A stretch of 64,000 bases of DNA, taken from the NCBI RefSeq assembly GCF_015645465.1, contig NZ_JADOEL010000002.1:186001-250000 (forward strand). The letters are read 5' to 3'. Each line of letters starts with the position of its first letter. Positions within the stretch are counted from its first letter, which is position 1. The notes below the pieces were generated by a model. The model saw only the letters and a list, made by a program, of their open reading frames with translations. It was not told the DNA's origin and ran no database searches. Positions 54,329-63,868 of this stretch are shown piece by piece. A program made the position numbers and the translations under genes. Origin of the DNA: Herminiimonas contaminans (GTDB lineage: Bacteria; Pseudomonadota; Gammaproteobacteria; Burkholderiales; Burkholderiaceae_D).

Positions 54329-55972
54329 ATGCAATGGACTACCCACGAAGTCAGCAACCAGGTTCCGGACTTGCATGACTACAACCTGTACAGCAGCGAT
54401 ACCGTGCTGCAGGCAGCGATACAAGACAGCGCTGCCAGCTGGTATGCACCGGAATTAAAGCATCTGGGTGCCGAACTGGGCTCACAGGAAACATTGCAAC
54501 TGGGCCAACTTGCCAACCAGCATGTGCCAGAACTGCAAACCCATGATCGTTTTGGCAATCGCATAGACCGCGTCGACTTCCATCCGAGCTGGCATCGCCT
54601 GCTGGGCATGCAAAGGCACGCCCAGCTGCATGCCCTGCCGTGGGCGCAGCCACGCGCCGGAGCGCACATCGCCCGCACTGCTGCCTACTATTTGCAGGCG
54701 CAGGTCGAATCGGGCTCGCTCTGCCCTGTCACCATGACCTATGCCGCCATTCCGCTGCTGCAACAGGAGCCAGCGCTGTTTGCGACGCTGCAGGAAAAAC
54801 TGTTTTCGCTGCAACACGATGAACGCGACCTGCCACTGGCTGAAAAGAATTCCATGCTGATAGGTATGGGCATGACCGAGAAGCAAGGCGGTTCCGATGT
54901 ACGCAGCAACACCACCGTCGCGCGGCCGCTGGAAACCGCAGGACGTGGCCGCGCGTATGCCATCACCGGGCATAAATGGTTTTTCTCCGCACCGATGTGC
55001 GATGCGCATCTGGTGCTGGCACGTACCGAAGCCGGGCCATCCTGTTTCTTCGTGCCGCGCTGGCGACCAGACGGCAGCAAGAACACCATCCTGATACAGC
55101 GTCTGAAAGACAAGCTGGGCAATCGCTCCAATTCCAGCAGCGAAGTCGAATTCCAGGACGCCTATGGCGTGATGGTCGGTGAAGACGGGCGCGGCATACC
55201 AACCATCATAGAAATGGCCAACCACACACGCCTGGACTGCGTGATCGGTAGCGCCGGACTGATGCGCAATGCCCTGGTGCAGGCGATACACCATGCACGC
55301 CATCGCCATGCCTTCGGCTTGCCATTGGCCGAGCAAGCGCTGATGCAAAACGTGCTGGCCGACCTCGCACTGGAAAGCGAAGCCGCGACGCGTCTGATGC
55401 TGCGCCTGGCGCAAGCAGCGGAAGCGATAGATGATCCGCTGGAACGGGCATGGCGACGCATCGTCACACCGGCCGCCAAATTCTGGGTCTGCAAACGTGC
55501 ACTTGAATTCAGCGGCGAATGCATGGAAGTCTGGGGTGGCAACGGCTACATAGAGAATGCACCTATGGCGCGCATGTACCGCGAAGCGCCGGTGAATTCA
55601 ATCTGGGAAGGTTCGGGCAATGTAATGTGCCTGGATGTACTGCGTGCCATCGCAAAAGAAAGCGACGCGTTCAAATTGCTGCTGGATTCATTGCTGGATA
55701 TCGCGCTGGAACACAAAGGCTTGCGTGAACTCATCGCAGAGTTACGTACCGACCTCGCACTGCCAGCAGCACAGCAAGAGATGCAGGCCAGACGCTTTAC
55801 GCAGCGCCTAGTGTTGGTGGCACAGTCCTGCCTGATGTTGCAGTCTGCTCCGCCTGCGATTGCCGAGGCATTTGTTAACAGCCGCCTGGATGCGGAATGT
55901 GGCCGGGTGTTTGGCGCACTCGCCACGCCGCTGCCGGCACAGGACATCCTGCAGCGTGCATGGCCAGCTTAA
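54329..55972 (+). CDS. AidB-like acyl-CoA dehydrogenase
   Basis: 547 residues, the length of AidB. The acyl-CoA dehydrogenase flavin motifs are present: MGMTEKQGGSDVRSNTT near 180-196, ITGHKWFFSAPMCDAHLVLAR near 212-232, and WGGNGYIENAPMARMYREAPVNSIWEGSGNV near 405-435, where the Arg and Trp-Glu-Gly motif of AidB-type enzymes is visible. GGGAG precedes the ATG. In E. coli AidB belongs to the alkylation response; here only family is known. Convergent with the RND pump gene, 3 bases apart. Confidence 0.88.
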   Translation: MQWTTHEVSNQVPDLHDYNLYSSDTVLQAAIQDSAASWYAPELKHLGAELGSQETLQLGQLANQHVPELQTHDRFGNRIDRVDFHPSWHRLLGMQRHAQLHALPWAQPRAGAHIARTAAYYLQAQVESGSLCPVTMTYAAIPLLQQEPALFATLQEKLFSLQHDERDLPLAEKNSMLIGMGMTEKQGGSDVRSNTTVARPLETAGRGRAYAITGHKWFFSAPMCDAHLVLARTEAGPSCFFVPRWRPDGSKNTILIQRLKDKLGNRSNSSSEVEFQDAYGVMVGEDGRGIPTIIEMANHTRLDCVIGSAGLMRNALVQAIHHARHRHAFGLPLAEQALMQNVLADLALESEAATRLMLRLAQAAEAIDDPLERAWRRIVTPAAKFWVCKRALEFSGECMEVWGGNGYIENAPMARMYREAPVNSIWEGSGNVMCLDVLRAIAKESDAFKLLLDSLLDIALEHKGLRELIAELRTDLALPAAQQEMQARRFTQRLVLVAQSCLMLQSAPPAIAEAFVNSRLDAECGRVFGALATPLPAQDILQRAWPA

Positions 55973-55975
55973 TAG

Positions 55976-58900
55976 TTAGCGTGCCGCCAATTCCTGCTCA
56001 GGCGTAATCTGCAATGGACCATCGCCGCTAAAGCGATCGAAGAAGAGATAGATCACCGGCGTGATGAATAGCGTAATCACTTGCGACACCATCAAACCGC
56101 CGACCACGGCCAGACCCAGTGGTTGGCGCAACTCGGCACCAGCCCCCAACCCTAATGCTATCGGCAAGGCACCGACTGCCGCCGCCATCGTGGTCATCAT
56201 GATGGGACGGAAACGCAGGATACACGCCGAGCGTATCGCCTCGGCGGGGGTCATACCCTGATTGCGCTGCGCTTCCAGCGCAAAGTCGATCATCATGATC
56301 GCGTTCTTCTTCACCAAGCCGACCAGCAGCAAGATACCGATGGTCGCGATCATCGTCAGTTCAAAACCGAATATACGTAGCGTCAACAGCGCCCCGACTG
56401 CAGCAGAAGGTAGACCTGCGAGAATAGTAATCGGATGGATGTAGCTTTCGTACAGCACACCCAGCAAGATATAAATCACCACCACCGCCAGCAGCAGCAA
56501 AGCCACCTGGCTACCTTGCGATGACTGGAATACCGCGGCGTCACCGGCATAGGAAGTGATGACGCTGGATGGCAATTCGATCTGGCTACGGATCTGGTCT
56601 ATCTTTGCGGTGGCTTCACCCAGCGGAACGCCGGGAGCCAGGTTGAATGAAATCGTCACCGCCTGCAGTTGTCCCTGATGATTCACCGAGATCGGTCCGG
56701 CGGTACGCTCCACGGTCGCCAGGCTGAGCAGCGGCACCAACACACCGGTCTTGGCGCGCAAGTAAATCTTGTTCAGGTCGGCTTCATCCTGCTGCCCTAC
56801 ATTCATGTCCTGCATGATGACGTAGTAGCTATTGTTGCTGGTGTATATGGTCGAGATCTGACGATCACCGTAAGCGCTGTACAAGGCAGTGCGTATATCC
56901 TGGATACTGACACCCGCCTCATTCGCACGATCACGATCGATATTCACCACTGCCTGCAAACCCTTGAGTTGCGAATCACTGGTGACATCGATGAAGGCGC
57001 GTTCAGCACGCATGCGCGCCTGCATTTTTTCCGCCCAGTCATTCAACTCATCCGGACGCACGCTCTGCATCACGTATTGGTACTGGCTCTTGCTGCTGCG
57101 ACCACCGAGACGCAAGTTTTGTACAGGTGTCATGTACACCGACAAACCAGGTATACCACTCACCTTGCGGCGCAAATCGCGCAACACTTTGTCCATGGGT
57201 TCACGTTCGCTGCGCGGCTTGAGGCCGATAAACATATTGCCGACATTGCTGTCACGCGTACGGGATGTAGTAGTAGCCACGTTCGGATCGTTCTGTACGA
57301 TCTCGGCCGCCGCCGCAACCAGCTTCACCATGGTTGGGTAGGACGCATCTTCCGGCCCTTCTATCGTGACGCTGATCTGGCCTATGTCTTCAGTCGGGAA
57401 GAACCCTTTCGGTATCGTGATGAACAGTACGGCCGTCAACAGGAAGGTCCCGACTGCCAGCCACAAGATACTTTTACGATGGCTGAGCGACCAGTCGAGG
57501 CCGCGTGTATAGCCGTCCAGCACGCGATTGAATAATTTCTCGAATGAGCGGCTCAGCCAGTTTTCCTGGGCATGCTCGGCGGGTGTTTCATGCTTGAGGA
57601 AGCGGCTGCACAACATAGGCACCAGCGTCAGCGACATTACCGCCGACACCATCACTGCCAGCGAAACGACAGCTGCGAATTCATAGAACAGCAAACCAAT
57701 CACGCCCGGCATGAAGAAGATAGGAATGAACACCGCCACCAGCGAAATCGAGATCGAGATAATGGTGAAGCTGACTTCGCGCGAACCCTTGAGGGCGGCG
57801 GCCAGCGGCTCCATACCATCCTCGATATGACGCACGATATTTTCCAGCATCACAATCGCATCATCGACCACCAGGCCGACTGCAATCGTGATCCCCAGCA
57901 GCGAAATATTATCCAGGCTGTAACCCAACCAATACATCAGTGCGAAACAGCCTATCAATGAAATCGGCAAGGACAGCACCGGGATGACAGTTGCCGACAA
58001 ACGCTTGAGGAAGAGGAAAATCACCAATACCACCAACACGATAGTCAGCAGCAAAGTGAGCTTCACATCATGGATCGCTTCGCGTATCGATACTGAACGG
58101 TCATTCAAAACCTGGACATTGATGGACGCTGGCATCTGGTCCTTGAACTGCGGCAGGGTCGCCTTCACCGCATCCACCACCGCTACCGTATTTGCATTCG
58201 GCTGACGCTGCACCGCCAGCACGATAGACGGCTCACCATTGACCCAGCTGCCGCTTTTGATCGACTCGACGCTGTCTTCAACGATGGCCACATCGCGCAG
58301 GCGTGTGGTCTGGCCATTCCGACTGCTGATAACCAGGTTACTGAATGCTTCGGCATTGCGTAACTGTTTGTTCGCCTGCAACGTGAGGGTCTGGCGTGTA
58401 CCGTCCAGCACACCGACCGGCGAGTTCGCATTCGATGCGCGCAAGGACTGCGCGACTTCATCCAGTGTCATATTGCGTGCCGCCAGCTCATCCGGCTTGA
58501 CCTTGACGCGTACCGCGTAACGACGCTGACCATAAACCTGCACTTGCGCCACACCATTGATGGTCGACAGCGACGGCGAAATCAGGTTTTCCGCATAGTC
58601 GTTCAGCTCGGACAGGGAAAGCGAAGGTGAAGTCAGCGCCAGCAAGAGGATAGCGGCATCTGCCGGATTGACCTTGCGATAGGCGGGCAAGGCCGTCATC
58701 TCTATCGGCAAGCTGCGTTGCGCACGCAACAGCGCCGCTTGCACGTCGACTGCTGCGGCATCGATATCGCGGTTTTGATCGAATTCCAGCGTGATGGAAG
58801 TATTACCCAGCGTGCTGCTGGAGCTGATCGTCGACAGGCCGGCGATGGTCGAGAATTGTTTTTCCAGCGTCGTCGCCACCGAGGCCGCCATCACTTCCGG

Positions 58901-59065
58901 GCTAGCCCCGGGTAAGGTGCCGGTGACATTAATGACCGGTGTGTCGTAACTCGGGAGTGCTGCAATCGGCAATTTGAAATAACAGAAAGCGCCAAGCACG
59001 ACCACTGCGATCGAAAGCAACACAGTCATGACTGGCCGGCGTATGCAAAGTTCGGAAATATTCAC
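55976..59065 (-). CDS. RND multidrug efflux inner-membrane pump, MdtC/HAE1 type
   Basis: 1029 residues, standard RND length with 12 membrane segments and two large periplasmic loops. Opens MNISELCIRRPVMTVLLS; SYDTPVINVTGTLPGASPEVM, the proton-relay segment GLVVDDAIVMLENIVRH near 400-416 with paired Asp, and GLVKKNAIMMIDFA near 920 are visible. Closest in style to MdtB/MdtC-type pumps. The adaptor gene lies 99 bases upstream. No outer-membrane factor is encoded here. Confidence 0.94.
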   Translation of the reverse strand: MNISELCIRRPVMTVLLSIAVVVLGAFCYFKLPIAALPSYDTPVINVTGTLPGASPEVMAASVATTLEKQFSTIAGLSTISSSSTLGNTSITLEFDQNRDIDAAAVDVQAALLRAQRSLPIEMTALPAYRKVNPADAAILLLALTSPSLSLSELNDYAENLISPSLSTINGVAQVQVYGQRRYAVRVKVKPDELAARNMTLDEVAQSLRASNANSPVGVLDGTRQTLTLQANKQLRNAEAFSNLVISSRNGQTTRLRDVAIVEDSVESIKSGSWVNGEPSIVLAVQRQPNANTVAVVDAVKATLPQFKDQMPASINVQVLNDRSVSIREAIHDVKLTLLLTIVLVVLVIFLFLKRLSATVIPVLSLPISLIGCFALMYWLGYSLDNISLLGITIAVGLVVDDAIVMLENIVRHIEDGMEPLAAALKGSREVSFTIISISISLVAVFIPIFFMPGVIGLLFYEFAAVVSLAVMVSAVMSLTLVPMLCSRFLKHETPAEHAQENWLSRSFEKLFNRVLDGYTRGLDWSLSHRKSILWLAVGTFLLTAVLFITIPKGFFPTEDIGQISVTIEGPEDASYPTMVKLVAAAAEIVQNDPNVATTTSRTRDSNVGNMFIGLKPRSEREPMDKVLRDLRRKVSGIPGLSVYMTPVQNLRLGGRSSKSQYQYVMQSVRPDELNDWAEKMQARMRAERAFIDVTSDSQLKGLQAVVNIDRDRANEAGVSIQDIRTALYSAYGDRQISTIYTSNNSYYVIMQDMNVGQQDEADLNKIYLRAKTGVLVPLLSLATVERTAGPISVNHQGQLQAVTISFNLAPGVPLGEATAKIDQIRSQIELPSSVITSYAGDAAVFQSSQGSQVALLLLAVVVIYILLGVLYESYIHPITILAGLPSAAVGALLTLRIFGFELTMIATIGILLLVGLVKKNAIMMIDFALEAQRNQGMTPAEAIRSACILRFRPIMMTTMAAAVGALPIALGLGAGAELRQPLGLAVVGGLMVSQVITLFITPVIYLFFDRFSGDGPLQITPEQELAAR

Positions 59066-59164
59066 TATGTATTTTGCCCAGGCAAAGTCACGGGGATCAG
59101 ATATGCAACAAGGATTAAATTAAAGCTTGATCACACGCGAAATATGATCAGGCCAAAAACTAAC

Positions 59165-60298
59165 TCAGGTCGGTGCAGCAGGTGTGGCCGCCGCTTTTTT
59201 CACTTCACGGATTTTGGTGCCGGGACGGAGGTTTTTAGTCCCCTCCACTACCACACGGCTACCGGCTTTCACACCGGATACGGCCGCCTGACCATCTTCG
59301 ATCGCCAGCACTTCTATCTTTTGTTCCTGCACCGTGTCATCCGGCTGTACCACGTAGAGCAATTTATCGACCGGCCCGGTGACCACTGCCTGCGCTGGCA
59401 CCAGCACCGCATCGGGTACTTCACGCGACACCAGGTTCACGTTGACATAGGCGCCCGGCCACAGCTTTTGCTCGGCATTCGCGAATTCCGCCTTCATGCG
59501 TATGGTGCCGCTTTGGGTGTCAGCCAGGTTATCGATGAAGGTCAGCTTGCCGGTCAGGACTTCCTGCCCTGGCAGTTGCGCGTGTACCGGGGCATTGCCT
59601 TGCGGATAAGTGGCGCGGATATTGCGCAGCTCGCGTTCCGGCAAGGTAAAGCTGATCATGATCGGGTCTATCTGCACGATGGTCACCATCACGGTACCGG
59701 TTGGTTGCGCCAGGCTACCCGGATGGACATTGATGACACCGATGCGACCGGAGATACCGGCGGTGATTTTATTGTCACTCAGGGCAACCGCACTCGACTG
59801 GATCGCTGCCTGGTTGGCCTTCACCGTATTGCGCAGCGCTTCCACCTTGTTGCGTGCGGTATCGACCACCGCCTGAGAAACGAAGTTTTTCGATAACAAA
59901 TCCTGATTGCGCTTCAATACCTGCTCGGCATCGGCCAGGTCGGCCTGCCCTGCCGCCAGTTGCGCCGAAGCCCTGGCCACATTCGACTGGTCGCTGCGCT
60001 CATCCAGGGTGAATAAAAGTTGTCCGGCTTTGACGAACTGCCCTTCCTTGACGTGGATGGTGCGGACTATGTTTTGCACCTTGGGACGGACATCAACGGT
60101 ACTGACGGCGGTCACATAGCCATTTGCAGTCACGGTGATCGGTATGGTCTTTTGCGTGGCGATGACAGTTTTGACAGATTGCGTACCGTCGCCGCCGGAT
60201 CTGCCGCGCTCAGCTTTGCCACCGAACACCAGATAAGCGGCGCCTGCGACCACTGCGACACCCACGCCTATCCACAGATATTTTTTACTTGCTTGCAT
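59165..60298 (-). CDS. RND periplasmic adaptor, MdtA-like
   Basis: 377 residues. N-terminal membrane anchor (about 7-25, WIGVGVAVVAGAAYLVFGG), lipoyl-like halves VRTIHVKEGQFVKAGQLLFTLDERSDQ and ITAGISGRIGVINVHPGSLAQPTG, a helical hairpin between them (about 105-170), and beta-barrel and membrane-proximal domains. It bridges the RND pump to an outer-membrane channel. First gene of the two-gene operon. Confidence 0.93.
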   Translation of the reverse strand: MQASKKYLWIGVGVAVVAGAAYLVFGGKAERGRSGGDGTQSVKTVIATQKTIPITVTANGYVTAVSTVDVRPKVQNIVRTIHVKEGQFVKAGQLLFTLDERSDQSNVARASAQLAAGQADLADAEQVLKRNQDLLSKNFVSQAVVDTARNKVEALRNTVKANQAAIQSSAVALSDNKITAGISGRIGVINVHPGSLAQPTGTVMVTIVQIDPIMISFTLPERELRNIRATYPQGNAPVHAQLPGQEVLTGKLTFIDNLADTQSGTIRMKAEFANAEQKLWPGAYVNVNLVSREVPDAVLVPAQAVVTGPVDKLLYVVQPDDTVQEQKIEVLAIEDGQAAVSGVKAGSRVVVEGTKNLRPGTKIREVKKAAATPAAPT

Positions 60299-60622
60299 AG
60301 AGACTACTTATCCTGAGCTGCCGATACGGCGTTTAGAGAGTTAGTTGCAGAGCTGCATCGAAAATTGCATGCGCAAGTTTAACCTTAGCAGGCGTCAATT
60401 CGTTAGCGATACCTGCCAAAACCGGGGCGCAAGCCCAGCAAGGACACAAACATACGTGGTCTGCAGGACTAAGGCAAATGAACAATTGTGGATTATTTAT
60501 CGCGAGTACGACGAAGTGCGATGGAAACGCCGTTTCGAAGCAAGGGGGGATGGCAGTAGCGGGAGGGTGATACTGAACTACGAGGATAATTACAACTATC
60601 TATATATAGACGTCTGTAAAGA

Positions 60623-60718
60623 GGCGAGCCTTGTCTACGGCACTTGCAGGAAATGGCTGTGGCTGCTTCGTTCCCGACCTGACCAGGTTGGCCATGCCAC
60701 AATGCGCAGGGGCCCGCC
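60623..60718 (-). ncRNA. ffs: Signal recognition particle RNA (4.5S, small type)
   Basis: The minus strand contains the universal SRP RNA core ACCTGGTCAGGTCGGGAA followed by GAAGCAGCC, the M-domain binding asymmetric loop and GNRA-like tip. The ends pair: GGCGGGCC at the 5' end with GGCTCGCC at the 3' end (one G-U). About 96 bases, normal for proteobacteria. It binds Ffh and targets membrane proteins. Exact ends may shift a few bases. Confidence 0.93.
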
Positions 60719-60725
60719 GACACGA

Positions 60726-60754
60726 ATTTTAACAGCAAAGGCGCAGTCTGTCCT
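60726..60754 (-). promoter_or_regulatory. Promoter of ffs
   Basis: On the minus strand AGGACA (60754-60749), 17 bases, TAAAAT (60731-60726), with the first base of the RNA 7 bases later. This spacing is that of a good sigma-70 promoter. Confidence 0.72.
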
Positions 60755-60826
60755 CTGCGTATGCAGGGATTTCTAAATTTTCCATGGATGACCTGCAGCT
60801 CATCTGTTCAGGAACCCAAAAAATAA

Positions 60827-60858
60827 TGGTGCTTCTATATAGATATATAGAAGCACCA
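60827..60858. terminator. Terminator of ubiD, perfect 15-base stem
   Basis: TGGTGCTTCTATATA (60827-60841) and TATATAGAAGCACCA (60844-60858) pair perfectly with a 2-base loop. On the minus strand it is followed by TTATTTTTT. On the plus strand CTTTTT follows, so it may work both ways. Confidence 0.9.
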
Positions 60859-60895
60859 CTTTTTCTGACATCAGCAACTGCGATGACCGCAGCTA

Positions 60896-62380
60896 TTAAA
60901 TACCCAGCTCCTGCCAGATCTGGTCGACGCGCTGCTTCACCTCATCGGTCATGGTGATGGTACGCCCCCATTCGCGATTGGTTTCACCCGGCCACTTATT
61001 GGTCGCATCTATCCCCATCTTGCTGCCGAGACCACTGACCGGCGATGCAAAGTCCAGGTAATCAATAGGCGTATTTTCTACCAGGGTGGTATCGCGGGTC
61101 GGATCGACGCGGGTGGTAATCGCCCAGATCACTTCCTTCCAGTCGCGGATATTCACGTCTTCATCCACCACCACAATGAACTTGGTATACATAAACTGGC
61201 GCAGGAAACTCCAGACGCCAAACATGACGCGCTTGGCATGCCCCGGATAAGCCTTCTTCATCTGCACCACCGCCATCCGGTAGCTGCAACCTTCCGGTGG
61301 CAAATAGAAGTCGAGAATCTCGGAGAATTGCTTTTGCAGCAAGGGAATGAAGACTTCATTCAGCGCCACGCCCAGTACCGCAGGCTCATCCGGCGGTTTG
61401 CCGGTATACGTAGAGTGATAAATCGGATCGCGCCGCATCGTGATGCGGTCTATCGTGAAGACCGGGAAAGAATCCTGCTCATTATAGTAACCAGTGTGGT
61501 CGCCATATGGACCTTCCAGCGCATGCTCGTAACCGGATGGATGCGACTCGTCCGGGTAGATGTGCCCTTCCAGCACGATCTCGGCCGAAGCCGGTACGCG
61601 CAACTCGCTGCCCAGCGCCTTGACCAGCTCGGTACGGCTGCCACGCAAGAGACCGGCAAACTGGTATTCGGACAAGCTATCCGGTACCGGCGTCACCGCT
61701 CCTAATATAGTAGCGGGATCAGCACCCAGCGCGACCGCGACCGGATACGGCTTGCCGCGGTTAACTATACTGTGCTCACGGAAGTCGAGCGCACCGCCGC
61801 GATGGGCGAGCCAGCGCATGATGACCTTGTTGCGGCCTATCACCTGCTGGCGATAAATCCCCAGATTCTGGCGTTTCTTGTGCGGGCCTTTAGTAATAAC
61901 CAGACCCCATGTAATAAGAGGTGCGATATCGCCGGGCCAGCAATGCTGGATAGGCAGGCGTGCGAGGTCGACGTCATTGCCTTCCCACACGATATCCTGG
62001 CAAGGAGCACCGCGCAGTTCTTTCGGCGCCATGTCCCAGATCGACTTCACGAGCGAACCCAGGCCCATGATGTCCTTGAAACCTTTCGGTGGTTCCGGCT
62101 CCTTCAGCATGGCCAGCACGTGGCCAATTTTGCGTAATTCACTCACATCCGTGGCACCCATGCCGAGTGCGACGCGATGCGGTGTCCCGAAAAGATTGCC
62201 GAGCACGGGAATCTTTTGACCGGTCGGTTGCTCGAACAGCAGTGCCGGACCAGCAGCCCGCAAAGTGCGGTCGCAGATCTCCGTCATCTCTAAATAAGGC
62301 GAAACCGGCACGTTTATGCGCTTAAGTTCGCCCATTTGTTGCAATTGAGAAATGAAGTCGCGTAAATCAGAATATTTCAT
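60896..62380 (-). CDS. ubiD: 3-octaprenyl-4-hydroxybenzoate decarboxylase UbiD
   Basis: Prenylated-FMN-dependent decarboxylase of ubiquinone synthesis. 494 residues, standard length. [21 protein letters not shown] opens the protein; [27 protein letters not shown] near 170-197 and [25 protein letters not shown] near 355-380 are typical, as are the active-site E, R and E residues of [11 protein letters not shown] near 288-298. The ubiX partner that makes the cofactor is not in the window. Ends in a strong terminator. Confidence 0.96.
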   Translation of the reverse strand: MKYSDLRDFISQLQQMGELKRINVPVSPYLEMTEICDRTLRAAGPALLFEQPTGQKIPVLGNLFGTPHRVALGMGATDVSELRKIGHVLAMLKEPEPPKGFKDIMGLGSLVKSIWDMAPKELRGAPCQDIVWEGNDVDLARLPIQHCWPGDIAPLITWGLVITKGPHKKRQNLGIYRQQVIGRNKVIMRWLAHRGGALDFREHSIVNRGKPYPVAVALGADPATILGAVTPVPDSLSEYQFAGLLRGSRTELVKALGSELRVPASAEIVLEGHIYPDESHPSGYEHALEGPYGDHTGYYNEQDSFPVFTIDRITMRRDPIYHSTYTGKPPDEPAVLGVALNEVFIPLLQKQFSEILDFYLPPEGCSYRMAVVQMKKAYPGHAKRVMFGVWSFLRQFMYTKFIVVVDEDVNIRDWKEVIWAITTRVDPTRDTTLVENTPIDYLDFASPVSGLGSKMGIDATNKWPGETNREWGRTITMTDEVKQRVDQIWQELGI

Positions 62381-62864
62381 ATTTTTTTCGCCGTTTTGTA
62401 CTTTGGACTTGATTATTCAATTAAAACGCCCAAGTACCTGATTCCTTTGGCTTTTACCGGGTCTGGACTAAAAATGTTAGATTCAAAAGTTATAGAATAT
62501 TGATTTTATAGTGTTGACTTGATATAAACCGCCTCCTACAATTCGCGCAACTTGAAGAGCAGGCCCCGTATTTGAACACCAAACCGGGCAGAAAAGAAAC
62601 TCTCTTCATTTCACGGGATCGGGGTCCCACATGACATTTTAGGAGTGTTTTCAAAAGGCGCTTAGCCTTCTCCCCGAAAAAGTTGTTTGCCAAGGGCACC
62701 GCTGCAGAATGCGCGACCCTATAAGTAACCAACTCCGACGTTTGCCGTACGCCAAGCGACTGCAAACGATTTCTCTGATTCACGGCATGTGCAGGGTTCT
62801 ACGAAATAATTCATTTGTTTTGTGGTGGAGCCCTTTACTTGCCGCGTCAATCCTGGAGTTTTTA
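62381..62864 (+). promoter_or_regulatory. Upstream region and long leader of the transglycosylase gene
   Basis: 484 bases without a recognised gene. A good sigma-70 promoter TTGACT (62514-62519), 17 bases, TACAAT (62537-62542) predicts a start near 62549 and a leader of about 315 bases. Small stems occur at 62615-62628 (GGGA/TCCC) and 62655-62669 (AAGGC/GCCTT). The frame is open from ATG 62709 to the gene, but no ribosome site stands there. I see no known riboswitch pattern. Confidence 0.55.
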
Positions 62865-63788
62865 ATGTTAAATCGAATTACCTCGGCGATGCGTAAAGCC
62901 GCCAAGCAGTCTGCACGACAGGTAATTGCGCATTCAACCGCAATGCGCACTACCAATAACAAAGTCGTCGCAACCGCACGCCACGCCGTCATGGCGCTGG
63001 GTCTGACAGCAATCGCAACCCTGGCTTTGATGTTCTTCAAGCCAGAAGTCGCAGAAAAAATCCAAGCCATCTCGCCGTTCTCGGACGCCGTAGCGGCCAC
63101 ACCATCGGATGATGACCTGTCGCCTATCGCTAACCTGATGGATGATCCAGCCTCGGCTGCAATCGAAGATGCCCCCGTCGTTAGCGCCAATCCGGCCATG
63201 CTGGGCACCGACGTGCAACAGCAACGCGTAACGCAATGGATCTCCAAGCGCTATCGCGTAGCGAACGACGCCACCAATATGCTGGTCTCGGCGGCCTACC
63301 TGACCGCCAAGGAAATCAACCTCGATCCGCTGTTGATCCTGGCTGTGATGGCAATTGAATCGCGCTTTAACCCGTTTGCCGAAAGCCCGGTGGGCGCGCA
63401 AGGCCTGATGCAAGTCATGTCTAAAGTGCATCACGACAAGTTTGCTGAAATGGGCGGCACACAAGCAGCGCTGAACCCGGTTGCCAACATCCGCGTCGGT
63501 TCGCTGATCCTGAAAGAGTACGTCTCACGCGGCGGCTCGGTAGAAGCTGGCCTGAAACGCTATGTAGGCGCTGCAGGCATGGATAGCGACGCTGGTTACG
63601 GCGCCAAAGTCCTGGGCGAGTACGACCGCCTGAAAGCAGTTGCCAGCGGCAAACGTGTTTCCGCTTTTGCAACCATGGCCAGCCGCGCAGCACCAAAAGC
63701 GCAGCCAGTCGTGATCCAGGAAAAGTCGGCAGCACTGGAAGACAAGAACACGCAGAAGCTGGATGGCGATAAATTCACTTCGCTGTAA
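62865..63788 (+). CDS. SLT-type lytic transglycosylase, membrane-anchored
   Basis: 307 residues from ATG 62865, chosen because CTGGAG lies 7 bases before it. A membrane segment at about 41-58 (AVMALGLTAIATLALMFF) anchors it, then a linker and the SLT domain (about 135-250) with the catalytic Glu in ILAVMAIESRFNPFAESPVGAQGLMQV and IRVGSLILKEYVSRGG. It cleaves peptidoglycan glycan strands. The tail after 260 is basic and Ala-rich. Long structured leader suggests post-transcriptional control. Confidence 0.88.
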   Translation: MLNRITSAMRKAAKQSARQVIAHSTAMRTTNNKVVATARHAVMALGLTAIATLALMFFKPEVAEKIQAISPFSDAVAATPSDDDLSPIANLMDDPASAAIEDAPVVSANPAMLGTDVQQQRVTQWISKRYRVANDATNMLVSAAYLTAKEINLDPLLILAVMAIESRFNPFAESPVGAQGLMQVMSKVHHDKFAEMGGTQAALNPVANIRVGSLILKEYVSRGGSVEAGLKRYVGAAGMDSDAGYGAKVLGEYDRLKAVASGKRVSAFATMASRAAPKAQPVVIQEKSAALEDKNTQKLDGDKFTSL

Positions 63789-63815
63789 TAGCGCTGTAAT
63801 AGTAGATGCATCAAT

Positions 63816-63842
63816 AAAAAAGGAGCCTCAGGCTCCTTTTTT
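63816..63842. terminator. Bidirectional terminator
   Basis: AAAAAAGGAGCC (63816-63827), loop TCA, GGCTCCTTTTTT (63831-63842): perfect stem with A and T runs on both sides. It ends the transglycosylase gene and the convergent aminotransferase gene. A small direct repeat CGCTGTAATAG occurs twice just after the transglycosylase stop. Confidence 0.93.
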
Positions 63843-63868
63843 TACGTCTGCACTATCAGCACATCGAC

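Larger units (their letters stand above)
60299..60895. other. Gap with SRP RNA gene
   Basis: 597 bases without a protein gene. It holds the promoter region of the RND operon (60299-60600, no clear hexamers picked), the ffs RNA gene with its own promoter (60623-60754) and the ubiD terminator (60827-60858). A plus-strand frame of 143 codons runs across ffs but has no family features and is taken as chance. Confidence 0.7.

Noticed and set aside
60345-60776. A 143-codon plus-strand frame
   Set aside because: It crosses the SRP RNA gene on the opposite strand, lacks a ribosome site and shows no protein family features.
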